Shown here: positions 41,639-51,550 of the stretch, in pieces
How the letters are laid out: each line of letters starts with the position of its first letter
How positions within the stretch are numbered: position 1 is the stretch's first letter
Program-made: the position numbers and the translations under genes
Notes under the pieces: model-generated
Told to the model about the DNA's origin: nothing
Database searches by the model: none
What the model saw: the letters and a program-made list of their open reading frames with translations, nothing else
Source of the DNA: Thermogemmatispora onikobensis
Lineage (GTDB): Bacteria > Chloroflexota > Ktedonobacteria > Ktedonobacterales > Ktedonobacteraceae
Length of the DNA: 61,574 nt
Assembly: GCF_001748285.1 (NCBI RefSeq)
Contig: NZ_BDGT01000022.1
Coordinates: 1-61,574, forward strand
Direction of reading: 5' to 3'

Positions 41639-44600
41639 ATGGATGCACCTGCTCCCGATGTAGCAAGGCAGCAGCAGCCTATGTCACTGTCAGCATTGGC
41701 GCCAGCGCCCTTGCCCAGGCTTCGCTGGTTGCTCGTGCTCATGTTAATCTGTTCCTGGAGTGTCATGGCCTCGCTGCTGGGCCGGGCGCCTCTAGCGAGA
41801 GCTGCCACTGCTATCCAGATCAATGCCGGTGGGCCGGCGGTCTCTCCTTTCGTGGCTGACACCGACTTCTCCGGTGGCGGCACCTCCTCCACCGCCAACA
41901 CTGTCGACACGTCCGGCCTCTCCAATCCCGCCCCCCAGGCCGTCTACCAGACCGCCCACCTCGGCAACTTCTCCTACGCTATCCCCAATTTGACCCCCGG
42001 CGCCAGCTATACCGTCCGCCTCCACTTCGCCGAAACCTACTGGACCACCGCCGGCAAGCGCGTCTTTAACGTCAGTCTCAACGGGCAAACGGTCCTCGCC
42101 AACTTCGACATCTTCGCCACTGCGGGCGGTGCCAACAAAGCCATCATCAAGGAGTTCAGCGCCACCGCCTCCTCCGGCGGCACGATCTCCCTCCAGTTCA
42201 GCTCTCTTGTCGACCAGGCCCAGCTCAACGGCCTCGAAGTCCTGCCTGCTGCCAGCAGCGGTTGGACGCTCGTCTGGAGCGACAATTTCAGCGGTCCTGC
42301 TGGCAGCTTGCCCTCAGCGGACAACTGGATCATCGACACTGGCACAGGCTACCCCGGCGGAGCGGCCAACTGGGGCACCGGCGAGGTCGAGACCATGAGT
42401 AACTCGGCCAGCAACGTCTATCTCGACGGCAATAACCACCTGAATATTACCGCGCTCAACACTAACGGGAGCTGGACCTCTGGACGCATCGAAACGAAGC
42501 GCAGCGATTTCGCCGCCCCCGCGGGCGGTATGCTGCAAATTAGCGCCTCCATCAAGCAGCCCAACCCGGCCAACGGCCTCGGCTATTGGCCAGCTTTCAG
42601 CGCCATGGGCGCCCAGTACCGGGGCAACTACCAGAACTGGCCGGCAGTTGGCCAGATCGACATTTTGGAGGACGTCAACGGACGCAACGCTGAGATCGCA
42701 ACCCTGCACTGCGGCAGTGCCCCAGGCGGCCCGTGCAACGAGTACAATGGCCTCACCAGCGGCCTGGCCACCTGTCCAGGCTGCCAGAGCGGCTATCACA
42801 CCTATTCAGTGATCATCGACCGCAGTCTCTCGGATGAGCAGATCCGCTGGTACCTGGATAACCAGCAGATCTGGATTGTGCGCGAGAGCCAGGTCGGCGT
42901 GAGCGCCTGGCAGGCCGCCGTCGATCACAGCTTCTTCCTGATCTTCGATCTGGCCATCGGCGGCTCCTTCCCAAACACCGTTTGCAGCTGCACGACGCCC
43001 ACAAGCGCCACTTCCTCGGGCGGCACCTTGAGCATCGCCTCGGTAGCGGTCTACCAGAAAACGGGCACAGCGCCGCCGGCTCTGACGACGCCGCCAACTC
43101 CGAGCGGGGCCAGTGTCGTCAAGGTCACTGGGACGCAGGGGAACTGGCAATTGCTGGTCAACGGCTCGCCCTATCTGATCAAGGGCGTGACCTTCGGTCC
43201 CTCAAACGCTGCCGCTCTGGCCTATATGCCCGACCTGCAGGCACTGGGCGTCAACACGATCCGCACCTGGGGGACCGATAGCAGTACGCAGTCGCTGCTC
43301 GACGCTGCCGCCGCCTACGGTATCAAGGTTATCAATGGCTTCTGGCTCTCCCAGAGCGCCGACTATCTCAACGACAGCGCCTACAAGACGAGCCAGCTCA
43401 GCACCATCCAGAGTCTGGTCAACACCTACAAAAATAATCCGGCGGTGCTGATGTGGGACGTCGGCAACGAGGTCTTGCTCAATCTGCAAAATAGCTTTTC
43501 GGGGACACAGCTAGAGCAGGAACGCAACGCCTACGCCCAGTTCGTGGACCAGGTGGCTCAGGCGATCCACGCTATCGATCCGAACCATCCTGTGACGTCA
43601 ACCGACGCCTGGACCGGCGCCTGGCAATACTACAAGGCCAACGCGCCACACCTGGATCTTTACGCCGTCAATTCCTATGGAGCGGTCTGCAATGTGAAAC
43701 AGGACTGGATCAACGGCGGCTACAGTGTCCCCTACCTCGTGACCGAGTCGGGGCCGCCAGGCGAGTGGGAGGTACCCAACGATGCCAACGGCGTCCCCCA
43801 GGAAAGTACGGACACACAGTCAGCTCAGGGCTATGCCACGGCCTGGAATTGTATCACGAGTCACCGCGGGGTAGCATTGGGGGCGACGCTGTTCAACTAC
43901 GGCATCGAGAACGATTTCGGCGGCGTCTGGTTTAATCTGAAAACCGGCGGCTGGAAACGACTGGCTTACTACACGGTCCAACAGCTCTATACGGGGCAGA
44001 CCCCCGCGGCCAGCAGCACCCCGCCGGTGATCTCGAATCTGACGGTGAGCACCAATACGGTGCCAGCAGGCGGCCAGTTTACCTTGAGCGCGAGCGTCAG
44101 CAACCCCGGCGGCAACCTGCTGCGCTACACTGTGATGTTTAGCAGCAAATACATCGATGGCAGCACTGGCCTGCGTTACGCCACCTTCAGCCAGGCGGGG
44201 AACAGCACCTTCACGGTGACGGCGCCCAAGGTGCTGGGAACCTGGAAGGTCTACCTGTATGTCTACGATGGCCTGGGGAACGTTGGCATCGAGACGCGCT
44301 CGTTCAAGGTGGTGCCTCCGCCTGTCAACGGGACCAATGTGGCGATTGGTAAACCCACAACGGCCTCCTCTTACCAGACCACCGGCAATGGCGCCCCTTA
44401 TCCGCCATCGAATGCCACCGACGGCAACCTGTCAACACGCTGGGCCAGCGATTGGAGTGACCCGCAGTGGATCATGGTCGACCTGGGTCAGGCGAGACAG
44501 ATCAACCATATTCAACTGGTCTGGGAGACCGCCTATGGCTCGGCCTATCAGGTCCAGGTCTCGAACAATGGCACGACCTGGACGACGATTTATTCGACGA

Positions 44601-44731
44601 CGAGCGGGACCGGTGGGGTCGACGATTTCGACGTGAGCGGCTCAGGGCGCTATGTGCGCCTCTATGGAACAGCGCGCGGTACCTCTTACGGCTACTCGCT
44701 CTGGGAATTTGGCATCTATACCCCTGCATAA
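41639..44731 (+). CDS. Secreted multidomain glycosidase: malectin, GH16-like, GH-A barrel, Ig-like, F5/8-type C domain
   Basis: Product of 1030 residues; the ATG at 41639 has AAAGGAG upstream, and the in-frame extension to 41381 overlaps the promoter. Domains in order: signal segment (about 28-56); malectin/CBM57 (58-206); GH16-like jelly roll (208-475); a TIM barrel resembling GH2/GH5 (about 495-788) with DVGNE (E611) and VTESG (E703) as acid/base and nucleophile; an Ig-like domain (about 795-895); and a C-terminal discoidin/CBM32 domain (about 900-1030). In the GH16 part the active-site motif normally E-x-D-x-x-E reads QIDILE (Q339, D341, E344), so the nucleophile Glu is replaced by Gln. 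The enzyme would bind and cut beta-glucan- or galactan-type polymers outside the cell. Confidence 0.82.
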   Translation: MDAPAPDVARQQQPMSLSALAPAPLPRLRWLLVLMLICSWSVMASLLGRAPLARAATAIQINAGGPAVSPFVADTDFSGGGTSSTANTVDTSGLSNPAPQAVYQTAHLGNFSYAIPNLTPGASYTVRLHFAETYWTTAGKRVFNVSLNGQTVLANFDIFATAGGANKAIIKEFSATASSGGTISLQFSSLVDQAQLNGLEVLPAASSGWTLVWSDNFSGPAGSLPSADNWIIDTGTGYPGGAANWGTGEVETMSNSASNVYLDGNNHLNITALNTNGSWTSGRIETKRSDFAAPAGGMLQISASIKQPNPANGLGYWPAFSAMGAQYRGNYQNWPAVGQIDILEDVNGRNAEIATLHCGSAPGGPCNEYNGLTSGLATCPGCQSGYHTYSVIIDRSLSDEQIRWYLDNQQIWIVRESQVGVSAWQAAVDHSFFLIFDLAIGGSFPNTVCSCTTPTSATSSGGTLSIASVAVYQKTGTAPPALTTPPTPSGASVVKVTGTQGNWQLLVNGSPYLIKGVTFGPSNAAALAYMPDLQALGVNTIRTWGTDSSTQSLLDAAAAYGIKVINGFWLSQSADYLNDSAYKTSQLSTIQSLVNTYKNNPAVLMWDVGNEVLLNLQNSFSGTQLEQERNAYAQFVDQVAQAIHAIDPNHPVTSTDAWTGAWQYYKANAPHLDLYAVNSYGAVCNVKQDWINGGYSVPYLVTESGPPGEWEVPNDANGVPQESTDTQSAQGYATAWNCITSHRGVALGATLFNYGIENDFGGVWFNLKTGGWKRLAYYTVQQLYTGQTPAASSTPPVISNLTVSTNTVPAGGQFTLSASVSNPGGNLLRYTVMFSSKYIDGSTGLRYATFSQAGNSTFTVTAPKVLGTWKVYLYVYDGLGNVGIETRSFKVVPPPVNGTNVAIGKPTTASSYQTTGNGAPYPPSNATDGNLSTRWASDWSDPQWIMVDLGQARQINHIQLVWETAYGSAYQVQVSNNGTTWTTIYSTTSGTGGVDDFDVSGSGRYVRLYGTARGTSYGYSLWEFGIYTPA

Positions 44732-44956
44732 TGGCGCTCGTGGGACGGGCGGCGCGCTCGCTCGCTCGTTCGCGAGCGTCAGCGGGCCAGGGTCACTGTT
44801 GCTCGCTCGTGTGCTCGCTCCTCCTGGCTCGCCGCGCCCGTTGGGGAGAGACAGCGACCGTTTTGGCCGCCCTCTTCCTGCGGGCGCTTTCTTTTCTCCT
44901 TAAGGCTGCTGGAGCCAGTCCGCCCGCCAGCTGGCCAGAGTGTCTCCGACCCACTC

Positions 44957-46150
44957 TCAGGCATGTTCCGGCTGCGGCTCGCGCTCGGGCGAGACCTGCC
45001 CGACAACGGCGGCCCTGCCTGAGCGCCCGGCAGCCGCTTCTGCCTCGCTCTCCCCGTATGGTAGCACCAGGCAGGCTTCGGGCGGAAAAGCGAGAAGGAC
45101 GCGCTGACCGGGAACCAGGGTTCGGGCCTGCAGCCCAGGGAGGTCAACCGTGAAGAGCTGGCCTCCGTCGGCCCGCACGCGGAAGCGTGTCACTGCCCCC
45201 AGAAAAGTGCGTAGCTCCACGATGCCTGTGAGGAGATTCTCTTGCTCCTGGCTCTGACCCCTGTCCACAGCCACGCCATCAGCCTCTTCGAGCTGCTGCA
45301 GTGTGACCAGCTCGGGGCGCACCACCAGCAGCACAGCAGCGCCATCGCTCAGCTCCGGCTGAGGTGGCACACGGAGGAGGATCTCGCCAAGACGACAGTG
45401 ACCATCAGCCGCGCGCTCCAGGCGAGCCGGCAGGCGGGTACTGGCCCCGACAAAGCCGGCCACAAAGACCGTGCGCGGTCGGCGATAGATCTCCTCGGGC
45501 GCCCCAAGCTGCTCAAGGCGACCGCGGGCCATGACGGCGATGCGGTCGGAGATGGCCAGGGCCTCTTCCTGATCATGGGTCACGTAGATAACGGTCATCC
45601 CCAGCTGCTGCTGAATGCGCCGGATCTCCTCACGCAAGGTCACGCGCACCGCCGCATCGAGGGCCGAGAGCGGCTCATCGAGCAACAGCACTTTCGGTTC
45701 AACGGCCAGCGCGCGCGCCAGGGCCACGCGCTGCTGCTGCCCACCCGAGAGCTGATGCGGATAATTGCGCGCCCGATCGGCCAGCCCTACCAGGGCCAGC
45801 AGCTCCTCACAGCGCCGGTGGACCAAGGTAGGAGACAAGCGCCTGAGACGCAGGCCAAAGGCAACGTTCTGCTCAGCCGTCATATGCGGGAAGAGGGCGT
45901 AGGACTGAAAGACCATGCCCATCGGGCGCCGGTTGGCCGGGCGGGTTGTGATCTCCTCCCCATCAAGGAGAATGCGCCCAGCATCCGCCTGTTCAAAGCC
46001 AGCAACCAGGCGCAGAATAGTAGTCTTGCCGCAGCCGCTTGGTCCCAGAAGTGTCAAGAACTCGCCTTGCTCAACCTCCAAAGAGAGGCGCTCAACGGCC
46101 CGCGTTCTTCCAAAGGATTTACTCAGCTCCTGCAATTCTAGAAAAGCCAT
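44957..46150 (-). CDS. ABC importer ATP-binding protein (Pot/Fbp/thiamine-type)
   Basis: Product of 397 residues from the ATG at 46150. Walker A GPSGCGKTT (36-44), signature LSGGQQQR (134-141), Walker B LLLDEP (155-160), the H-loop in YVTHDQEEAL, and a C-terminal TOBE domain (about 245-370). This is the MalK/PotA/FbpC type ATPase that drives binding-protein-dependent uptake. It is the last gene of a four-gene set with the binding protein at 48271 and permeases at 46203 and 47167. The final 40 residues are Ala/Glu-rich and dispensable-looking. Confidence 0.92.
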   Translation of the reverse strand: MAFLELQELSKSFGRTRAVERLSLEVEQGEFLTLLGPSGCGKTTILRLVAGFEQADAGRILLDGEEITTRPANRRPMGMVFQSYALFPHMTAEQNVAFGLRLRRLSPTLVHRRCEELLALVGLADRARNYPHQLSGGQQQRVALARALAVEPKVLLLDEPLSALDAAVRVTLREEIRRIQQQLGMTVIYVTHDQEEALAISDRIAVMARGRLEQLGAPEEIYRRPRTVFVAGFVGASTRLPARLERAADGHCRLGEILLRVPPQPELSDGAAVLLVVRPELVTLQQLEEADGVAVDRGQSQEQENLLTGIVELRTFLGAVTRFRVRADGGQLFTVDLPGLQARTLVPGQRVLLAFPPEACLVLPYGESEAEAAAGRSGRAAVVGQVSPEREPQPEHA

Positions 46151-46202
46151 AGGCATTCATCCTTGTGTCATCCATGCTTGACAGCCAGCAGGGCCAGTCG
46201 GT

Positions 46203-47141
46203 CTAGCGTGGGCCAGCCCCCTCGATCTGTCCCGGGAGCGCGGCCCGCCCCCTGCCCGTGCGCGGGCGCGTGGCCGGTACCATGCCCAGCACACAGAGGA
46301 GCGTCAGTAGAAAGCTGAGGACCGCCAGCAGAGCCGCCCGGTGCGGATCATTCTGCCCCGTCATGTTCAGGTAGATCGGGAAGGTATAGGTATTGAAGAG
46401 GCTGGCCAGCGTCAGCTCGCCCATCACCGTCGAAAAGGTCAACAGGGCCGCGGTCAAGATTCCCGGCCAGATATTGGGCAGAATCACCAGCAGCAGCGTC
46501 CTCCACCAGCCCGCTCCCAGGCTGGCCGCCGCCTCCGTGAGCACCCTGACATCGACCGCGCGCAGGCTGTTGTCAATGGCCCGATAGGCAAACGGCAGCG
46601 CTACGATGACATAGGCGCAGATGAGCAAGAACGGAAGATCCAGCAAGGGGAAGACATTGCTCAGCAACGGCACCAGACCCAGGGAGAGCAGGGCCACCAG
46701 GGGGCTGTTAGTGGCCGCCCCGTTGTACTCCTGTAACAAACCGGTTCCGAGCACAATGGGTGGGACGGCAAAGGGCAGCAAGACCAGTGCTCCGAGCAGA
46801 GGCTGCACCTGTGGCAGGCGCAGACGCACCTGGTAAACGGTAGGGGTCAGCAGCAGAATGACCAGCACCGTTGTTCCCGCCGCCAGCCCGAGTGAGGTCA
46901 GCAGCGTCTGCCAGAAATCGGGATCGCCAAAGACGGCGCCGAGACTTGAGAGATCTCCCCAGCCGTGGCTGCCACTGAGACCAAAGACCAGGGTGGCCGC
47001 CAGCGGGATCAACAGATAGAGCAGGACCAGAGCGAGTGCCAGCCTGGCCGGCAGGAGTCCGCCCTCGTTCGCCAAGTGCTGGCTGGGCTGCCCCACGTCC
47101 TGGCCCGGTTCGCGGTGACGAGGCCGAAATAGCGATCGCAT
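46203..47141 (-). CDS. ABC importer permease, second subunit
   Basis: Product of 312 residues with six hydrophobic helices. The cytoplasmic EAA loop that contacts the ATPase is seen in VLTEAAASLGAGWWRTLLLVILPNIWPG. The pattern suits PotC/ThiP/FbpB-type permeases. It lies 52 bases upstream of the ATPase gene and 25 bases downstream of the first permease. Confidence 0.9.
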   Translation of the reverse strand: MRSLFRPRHREPGQDVGQPSQHLANEGGLLPARLALALVLLYLLIPLAATLVFGLSGSHGWGDLSSLGAVFGDPDFWQTLLTSLGLAAGTTVLVILLLTPTVYQVRLRLPQVQPLLGALVLLPFAVPPIVLGTGLLQEYNGAATNSPLVALLSLGLVPLLSNVFPLLDLPFLLICAYVIVALPFAYRAIDNSLRAVDVRVLTEAAASLGAGWWRTLLLVILPNIWPGILTAALLTFSTVMGELTLASLFNTYTFPIYLNMTGQNDPHRAALLAVLSFLLTLLCVLGMVPATRPRTGRGRAALPGQIEGAGPR

Positions 47142-47166
47142 GCTTTTTTCTCCTTGTCCTGGTCCG

Positions 47167-48126
47167 CTAGCGACCCTGCCCCTGCCAGCGGCTCGCCCGC
47201 CTGAGCATCGTCGTGTAGAGCGCGACCACCGCTAGCAGCAGCCCCATCATGCCGACAGCAAGAGCATCACCCAGGCCAAAATCAACGGTCACGTTACCAT
47301 TGACCAGAAAATCGATGAGGATGGGGACCAGGTTGATGTTCCCCTGAGCCAGCGCATAGGCCGTAGCGAAGGCCCCGAAGGAGTTGGCAAAGAGCAGCAT
47401 GGTGCCAGCAACCAGCGACGGGAAGAGGATGGGCAGAGCTACGCGCCACCAGTAACCAGCCGGCGAGGCCCCCAGATTGATGGCCGCCTCGCGCCACTCC
47501 GGGCGTAACCCCGTAAAGGCGGGCAGCGTTACCAGGATCATCAGCGGAAGCTGGAAATAGACATAGACCAGCACCAGACCCCAAAACTGGTAAATGCTGA
47601 AGCCAAGCGCGTAGAGATCGAGATGCAGCCAGCTGCGCAGGGCGACCGTCACAAAGCCCGTGACGCCAAGTGTCGCGACGAAGGCGAAGGCCAGAGGGAC
47701 ACCCGCAAAGTTGGCGGCGATACTGCAAAAGCTGATCAGCAAATTGCGCAGCCAGCCCTGGCGCAGGCTGGCCAGCCCATAGGCAGCCACCGCTCCGAGC
47801 AAACCTCCAATGAGGGCCGTGACCAGCGAAAGGGCAACGCTATTCTGAAAAGCGCGCAGATTGCTGGCCTGGGCCAGGAGCCGCTGATAGCCGGCCAGAC
47901 TCAGCCCACCAGTGCCACCGTTGGTCAGGCTCCCCTGAATCGTGATGACCACGGGCAGCAACTCGAAGAGCAGACAAAAGAGCAAGAAAGGCACGAGAAT
48001 CGACCAGGCCAGCAACCCAGCCAGGCGCCAGGCACTACGCCGCGCCAGCGGCTGCTCGCGCCTCTTCTCTCCGGCCATGCCAGGCTGGGCCCGCCCCTCT
48101 TCCTCATCGAGCGCCTGCGAAAGCAT
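47167..48126 (-). CDS. ABC importer permease, first subunit
   Basis: Product of 319 residues from the ATG at 48126 (GGAGGG upstream). Six or seven hydrophobic helices; the EAA loop reads WREAAINLGASPAGYWWRVALPILFPS. It forms the heteromeric channel with the next permease. The N-terminal 35 residues are charged and cytoplasmic. Confidence 0.9.
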   Translation of the reverse strand: MLSQALDEEEGRAQPGMAGEKRREQPLARRSAWRLAGLLAWSILVPFLLFCLLFELLPVVITIQGSLTNGGTGGLSLAGYQRLLAQASNLRAFQNSVALSLVTALIGGLLGAVAAYGLASLRQGWLRNLLISFCSIAANFAGVPLAFAFVATLGVTGFVTVALRSWLHLDLYALGFSIYQFWGLVLVYVYFQLPLMILVTLPAFTGLRPEWREAAINLGASPAGYWWRVALPILFPSLVAGTMLLFANSFGAFATAYALAQGNINLVPILIDFLVNGNVTVDFGLGDALAVGMMGLLLAVVALYTTMLRRASRWQGQGR

Positions 48127-48270
48127 AGGCCTCCCTCCCTCCTGATCAGATAGCCGCAGCGAGCGCACTCGCTCCGATCCAGCGGCCAGCCAGTGCGGAC
48201 CACTCAGAGGAGCGAAGAGCGCCGCTGCGCCGAGCGAGAATGTGCTCCTCTTCCTCTCATCTCAGGCTCG

Positions 48271-49473
48271 CTACGAGCCAAGCACCTGCGGCCCCCAGTT
48301 GTTATTGACCAGCGTCGAAGCCGCATTCAGCTGAGCCAGCGACGGAAAACGCACATTGGCATACTGCTCAGCAGGCGGTAATTTGGCAGCGAGATCAGGG
48401 GGAACCTTGCCAGCCGCCACCAGCTTTTGATAGCGGGCTGGATGAGCGTAGCCCTTTAGATAGAAGAGCTGTCCCTCGTCGGAGAAAATATATTCAATCC
48501 AGAGGCGAGCCGCGAAAGGATGGGGAGCCGTCTTATTGATCACTGAGACATAGGGACCAGCGATCGAGCCATCGGAGGGAATGATCACTTCCAGATGTGG
48601 CTTGCCGGCCAGCTGGTCGCGGAAGCCCAGCCCGAGATAGTCCCACATCACGGCAATGGCCACTTCGCCGGTCGAAATATTGGCAATGCTGGAGCGGGCA
48701 ACCGTGAAATTGCCGCTCTTCTTGAGTTGTGCAAAATAGTCGATGCCGGGCTGAATATTGTCGAGGCTGCCGCCGTGAGCCAGCGCAGCGGCAAAGACCG
48801 CCAGAAAGGCATCGTTGGCCTGGCGCGGGTCGCCGTCGATGCCGACCATATTTTTATAGTTGCCGCTCAGCAACTCAGCGAAGGAGGTCGGCGGCTTCTT
48901 CACAAGGTCGGTATTGATCACAAAAGCCTGCGCGCCATAGTATTCGGTGCACCAGTAGCCGTCGGGGTCCTTGAGACTGGCATCGATGTCATCCCAGTAG
49001 GCATGCTTGTAGGGAGCAACCAGCCCCTGCTGAACAGCCAGCGGCCCAAACTTGAAGCCAACGTCACCGATGTCACCGTGAGGGCGCGTCTTCGAGTTCT
49101 TGAAGACCTCTAGCTCCTGAGCTGAGGAGTATTCGGCTTCGGCCTTGTAGGAGATAGGCAGGCCATAATGGCTGGTGTAACCGGCCAGGATATCTTTGTA
49201 GTCAGCCCATTCTGGTGGGATGCCCACGGCCTGCAGCTGGCCCTCTTTTTTGGCATTGGCAATCAGCGTATCCAGCTTGATAGGACCAGCCATGTTGACG
49301 TTGGCAGTGGTGGCACTGCTGCCAGTGCTACTGCTCCCGCAGGCTTCGAGCATGGCCGCCAGGGCGCTGGCCGAGAGGCCAGCCACGCCCGCCCGCCGCA
49401 GAAAGTGGCGGCGGCTCTGCTGGCCGAAGAGATCATTGAATAGCAGCTGTTCCTGGCTGCGTCCAGGGCGCAT
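48271..49473 (-). CDS. ABC importer substrate-binding protein, Tat lipoprotein
   Basis: Product of 400 residues from the ATG at 49473 (AGGAGGT upstream). The N-terminus holds a twin-arginine motif SRRHFLRR (20-27), a hydrophobic stretch and a lipobox LEAC with Cys45. It is therefore a folded-export (Tat) lipoprotein anchored to the membrane. The mature part is a type II periplasmic-binding-protein (PotD/FbpA/thiamine-binding-like): LDTLIANAKKEGQL, WCTEYYGAQAFVINTDLVKKPP and VAIAVMWDYLGLGFRDQL. Substrate could be Fe3+, thiamine, a polyamine or a phosphonate; sequence alone does not decide. It heads the ABC operon. Confidence 0.88.
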   Translation of the reverse strand: MRPGRSQEQLLFNDLFGQQSRRHFLRRAGVAGLSASALAAMLEACGSSSTGSSATTANVNMAGPIKLDTLIANAKKEGQLQAVGIPPEWADYKDILAGYTSHYGLPISYKAEAEYSSAQELEVFKNSKTRPHGDIGDVGFKFGPLAVQQGLVAPYKHAYWDDIDASLKDPDGYWCTEYYGAQAFVINTDLVKKPPTSFAELLSGNYKNMVGIDGDPRQANDAFLAVFAAALAHGGSLDNIQPGIDYFAQLKKSGNFTVARSSIANISTGEVAIAVMWDYLGLGFRDQLAGKPHLEVIIPSDGSIAGPYVSVINKTAPHPFAARLWIEYIFSDEGQLFYLKGYAHPARYQKLVAAGKVPPDLAAKLPPAEQYANVRFPSLAQLNAASTLVNNNWGPQVLGS

Positions 49474-50346
49474 CAAAAGGCTACCTCCTGATCGTTGGCA
49501 TGCACGGAGAACACGGTCAAAGGTCACACGGGAAGGACTGCTGGCCCAGCATGCTGAGCCGGCGCTTGAGGCAGCAATCTCCATTGCCCGGTAGAACGAG
49601 CAGCCGCAAGCGCATCCAGCAGACGGCCAAACGGCGAGACAGCAGGTCAACGGCAGGCAGGCCCGAGGCGGACCACAGAGCACAGGCCCTGCCTCTCCGT
49701 ACGCTTGCTCTCTCCACGCTTCTTCATGGTAGGGCGGCCATGCTAAGAGGAAGTTAATAGATAAAGTAGGGGTTGTTAAGGCTCAGTTATATTTCGCCCA
49801 ACGCCGCAGGAGCAGGCCATCGGGAAGGCGCATCACGCAACCTCGCCAGGGCAGTATCGCACCCAGGAGTAGAAAAATTGATTTATCGCGCATTTTCTGC
49901 TACTATAGAAGCAGGCTGGCAGCTCTAGTCAGGAGAGACTCAGGAGCAGAACAGGAAAGGCAGCCCAGTGTCTGAGACAACCATCTGGCTGCTCAGCAGC
50001 CGGGCAGACCGGCAGGGTGCTACCCGCCAGGGCCGCGGGCCGCACTGCTTAGCTCGGCGCCCAAGGAGGACCAGCGATGTTCACGGCAGCGACCTGGCGG
50101 TTCCAGTCAGTGCCGCACAGCAGCGGGCTGCTTCTTGCCGCCTATCCAAACCTTCTTCACACTCCTTCGTGCTCCTCCCGACTCCTCTTCTTGCTGGCAA
50201 CCACCACCATCTCGACCAGCCCTAGCAATAGAGAAGGCCGCCCAGCTACGGCAGCCCAGGTCTCTCCCGGAGTCGATCAGCTGTTTGTTCCCCTTTAAGC
50301 GCGTGTCCCGATTTGACTGTTAGTTAGCAAAGGAGGAGCTTTGCAC
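49474..50346. other. Long intergenic region with a promoter for the zinc-ribbon gene
   Basis: No convincing gene in 873 bases. Bases 49740-49910 are AT-rich. On the plus strand TTGATT (49878-49883), 17 bases and TACTAT (49901-49906) form a likely promoter for the gene at 50347, which would have a leader of about 430 bases. The part near 49474 is the leader of the ABC operon on the minus strand; no known riboswitch pattern was recognised. Confidence 0.5.
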
Positions 50347-51030
50347 ATGGAACAGCGTATCTACCACGGCACCCTTTCCCCGGACGGCCTGGCCGACTAC
50401 CTCGTCCAGACCTTTGGCCAGAACTACAGCTATCTCGGCTGGGGAGGCAGCACGCTCAACACTATCGCCCAGAAGATCGGGCAGGGGGATCACGTTCTGG
50501 TCCAGATCGCGCAGGCGCGTCCCTGGAGCGGGCGCCTGCGCACTGCCCTCGGCGTCAGCATCTCGCGTGTGCCCGATGGTATCAGCGTGAGCGTTGGCCA
50601 GAGCAACTGGTTGGAAGGCTCGCTGCCTGGCATGCTGTGGGGAGCCTTGTTCTTTCCACCTCTGGTGATCTTTCCTCTGATTCGGAGCATCGGAGCCTTT
50701 AGCTTTTACCAGGACGTCTGGCAGGCCATCGAAACCTACTGCACCCAGGCTCAGGCTACGCGCATCAGCACCAGCACCCTGCACGGCCTCTACTGCGCGC
50801 GCTGCGGGGCCCTCAACGACGAAGCGGCCCAGCACTGCCATCTCTGCGGCGCCGCTCTGGCAGCCAGCCCAGCCAGCACCGCAGGAGCGCCCGAGCTGGT
50901 GACCTGCGCCAGTTGCCACGAGCGCGTCGTCGCGGCCCGCTTCTGTGGCAATTGCGGTGCTCCGCTGAGCGCAGGGCCAGCGCCCTCATCTCCCGACCAG
51001 GGTCAGGGAGGCCAGACAGACATAGCGTAG
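50347..51030 (+). CDS. Membrane-associated double zinc-ribbon protein
   Basis: Product of 227 residues; a TTG at 50341 is an alternative start. An N-terminal mixed domain with repeated hydrophobic strands (QRIYHGTLSPDGLADYLVQTFG, VLVQIAQARPWSGRL) is followed by a hydrophobic helix at about 97-117. The C-terminus has two CxxC zinc ribbons, CARCGALNDEAAQHCHLCG and CASCHERVVAARFCGNCG, as in DZANK-type proteins. Function is unknown; such proteins are common as membrane-linked adaptors. It stands alone. Confidence 0.75.
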   Translation: MEQRIYHGTLSPDGLADYLVQTFGQNYSYLGWGGSTLNTIAQKIGQGDHVLVQIAQARPWSGRLRTALGVSISRVPDGISVSVGQSNWLEGSLPGMLWGALFFPPLVIFPLIRSIGAFSFYQDVWQAIETYCTQAQATRISTSTLHGLYCARCGALNDEAAQHCHLCGAALAASPASTAGAPELVTCASCHERVVAARFCGNCGAPLSAGPAPSSPDQGQGGQTDIA

Positions 51031-51550
51031 TCGGCAGGCAGGTCGACCCTGCCCTGCTGTGCAGGCATCCTCGCCAGCCAGTCACCGTGCTTCCGCCGAA
51101 TCGAGGTCGAGGATGCCTGCTATCACCCCGCATCCCGGCCTTACAGGCACCCACCTGCCACACCTGCCCGAAGCGTCTGCTACCTCTGCCGCTCTGCTCT
51201 GCCATGTCAGTGATATGCTGTGCAGGCGGGCAACCTGTCCTGGCGGCACCTGCCCGAAAGGACTGACGAACCTGTACAGAGGTCCGAGCAATACTCCTTC
51301 AAGAGAGCAGCTCGATCGCCAGCGAAAAGGCTTGACTTCTCAGCACTGCACCTGAAGACGGGGTCTTCTGCTCGCGAACCTCTGTCCGTCCGCCGCCAGG
51401 GCTGGAGCTTCTGCAATCCTCGCGCAGGCTAAACAGGCAGTCTGACGACACCTCTCCTGAGACAGGATGACCAGCCGCTTCTGTCAGGCAGATTCGATGA
51501 TCCTGAAAAAAATGATCACGATGCCAGCCGGAAGCACACTGGCGTCGCTG
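51031..51550. other. Intergenic region with no recognised feature
   Basis: Several short frames occur but none has both a ribosome-binding site and a plausible protein. No strong hairpin or promoter pair was noticed. Confidence 0.5.

Noticed and set aside
44763-44778. CGCTCG-TTCG-CGAGCG hairpin after the GH16 gene
   Set aside because: Only six base pairs in a low-complexity CG/CT tract. It could help termination but is not distinct enough to annotate.
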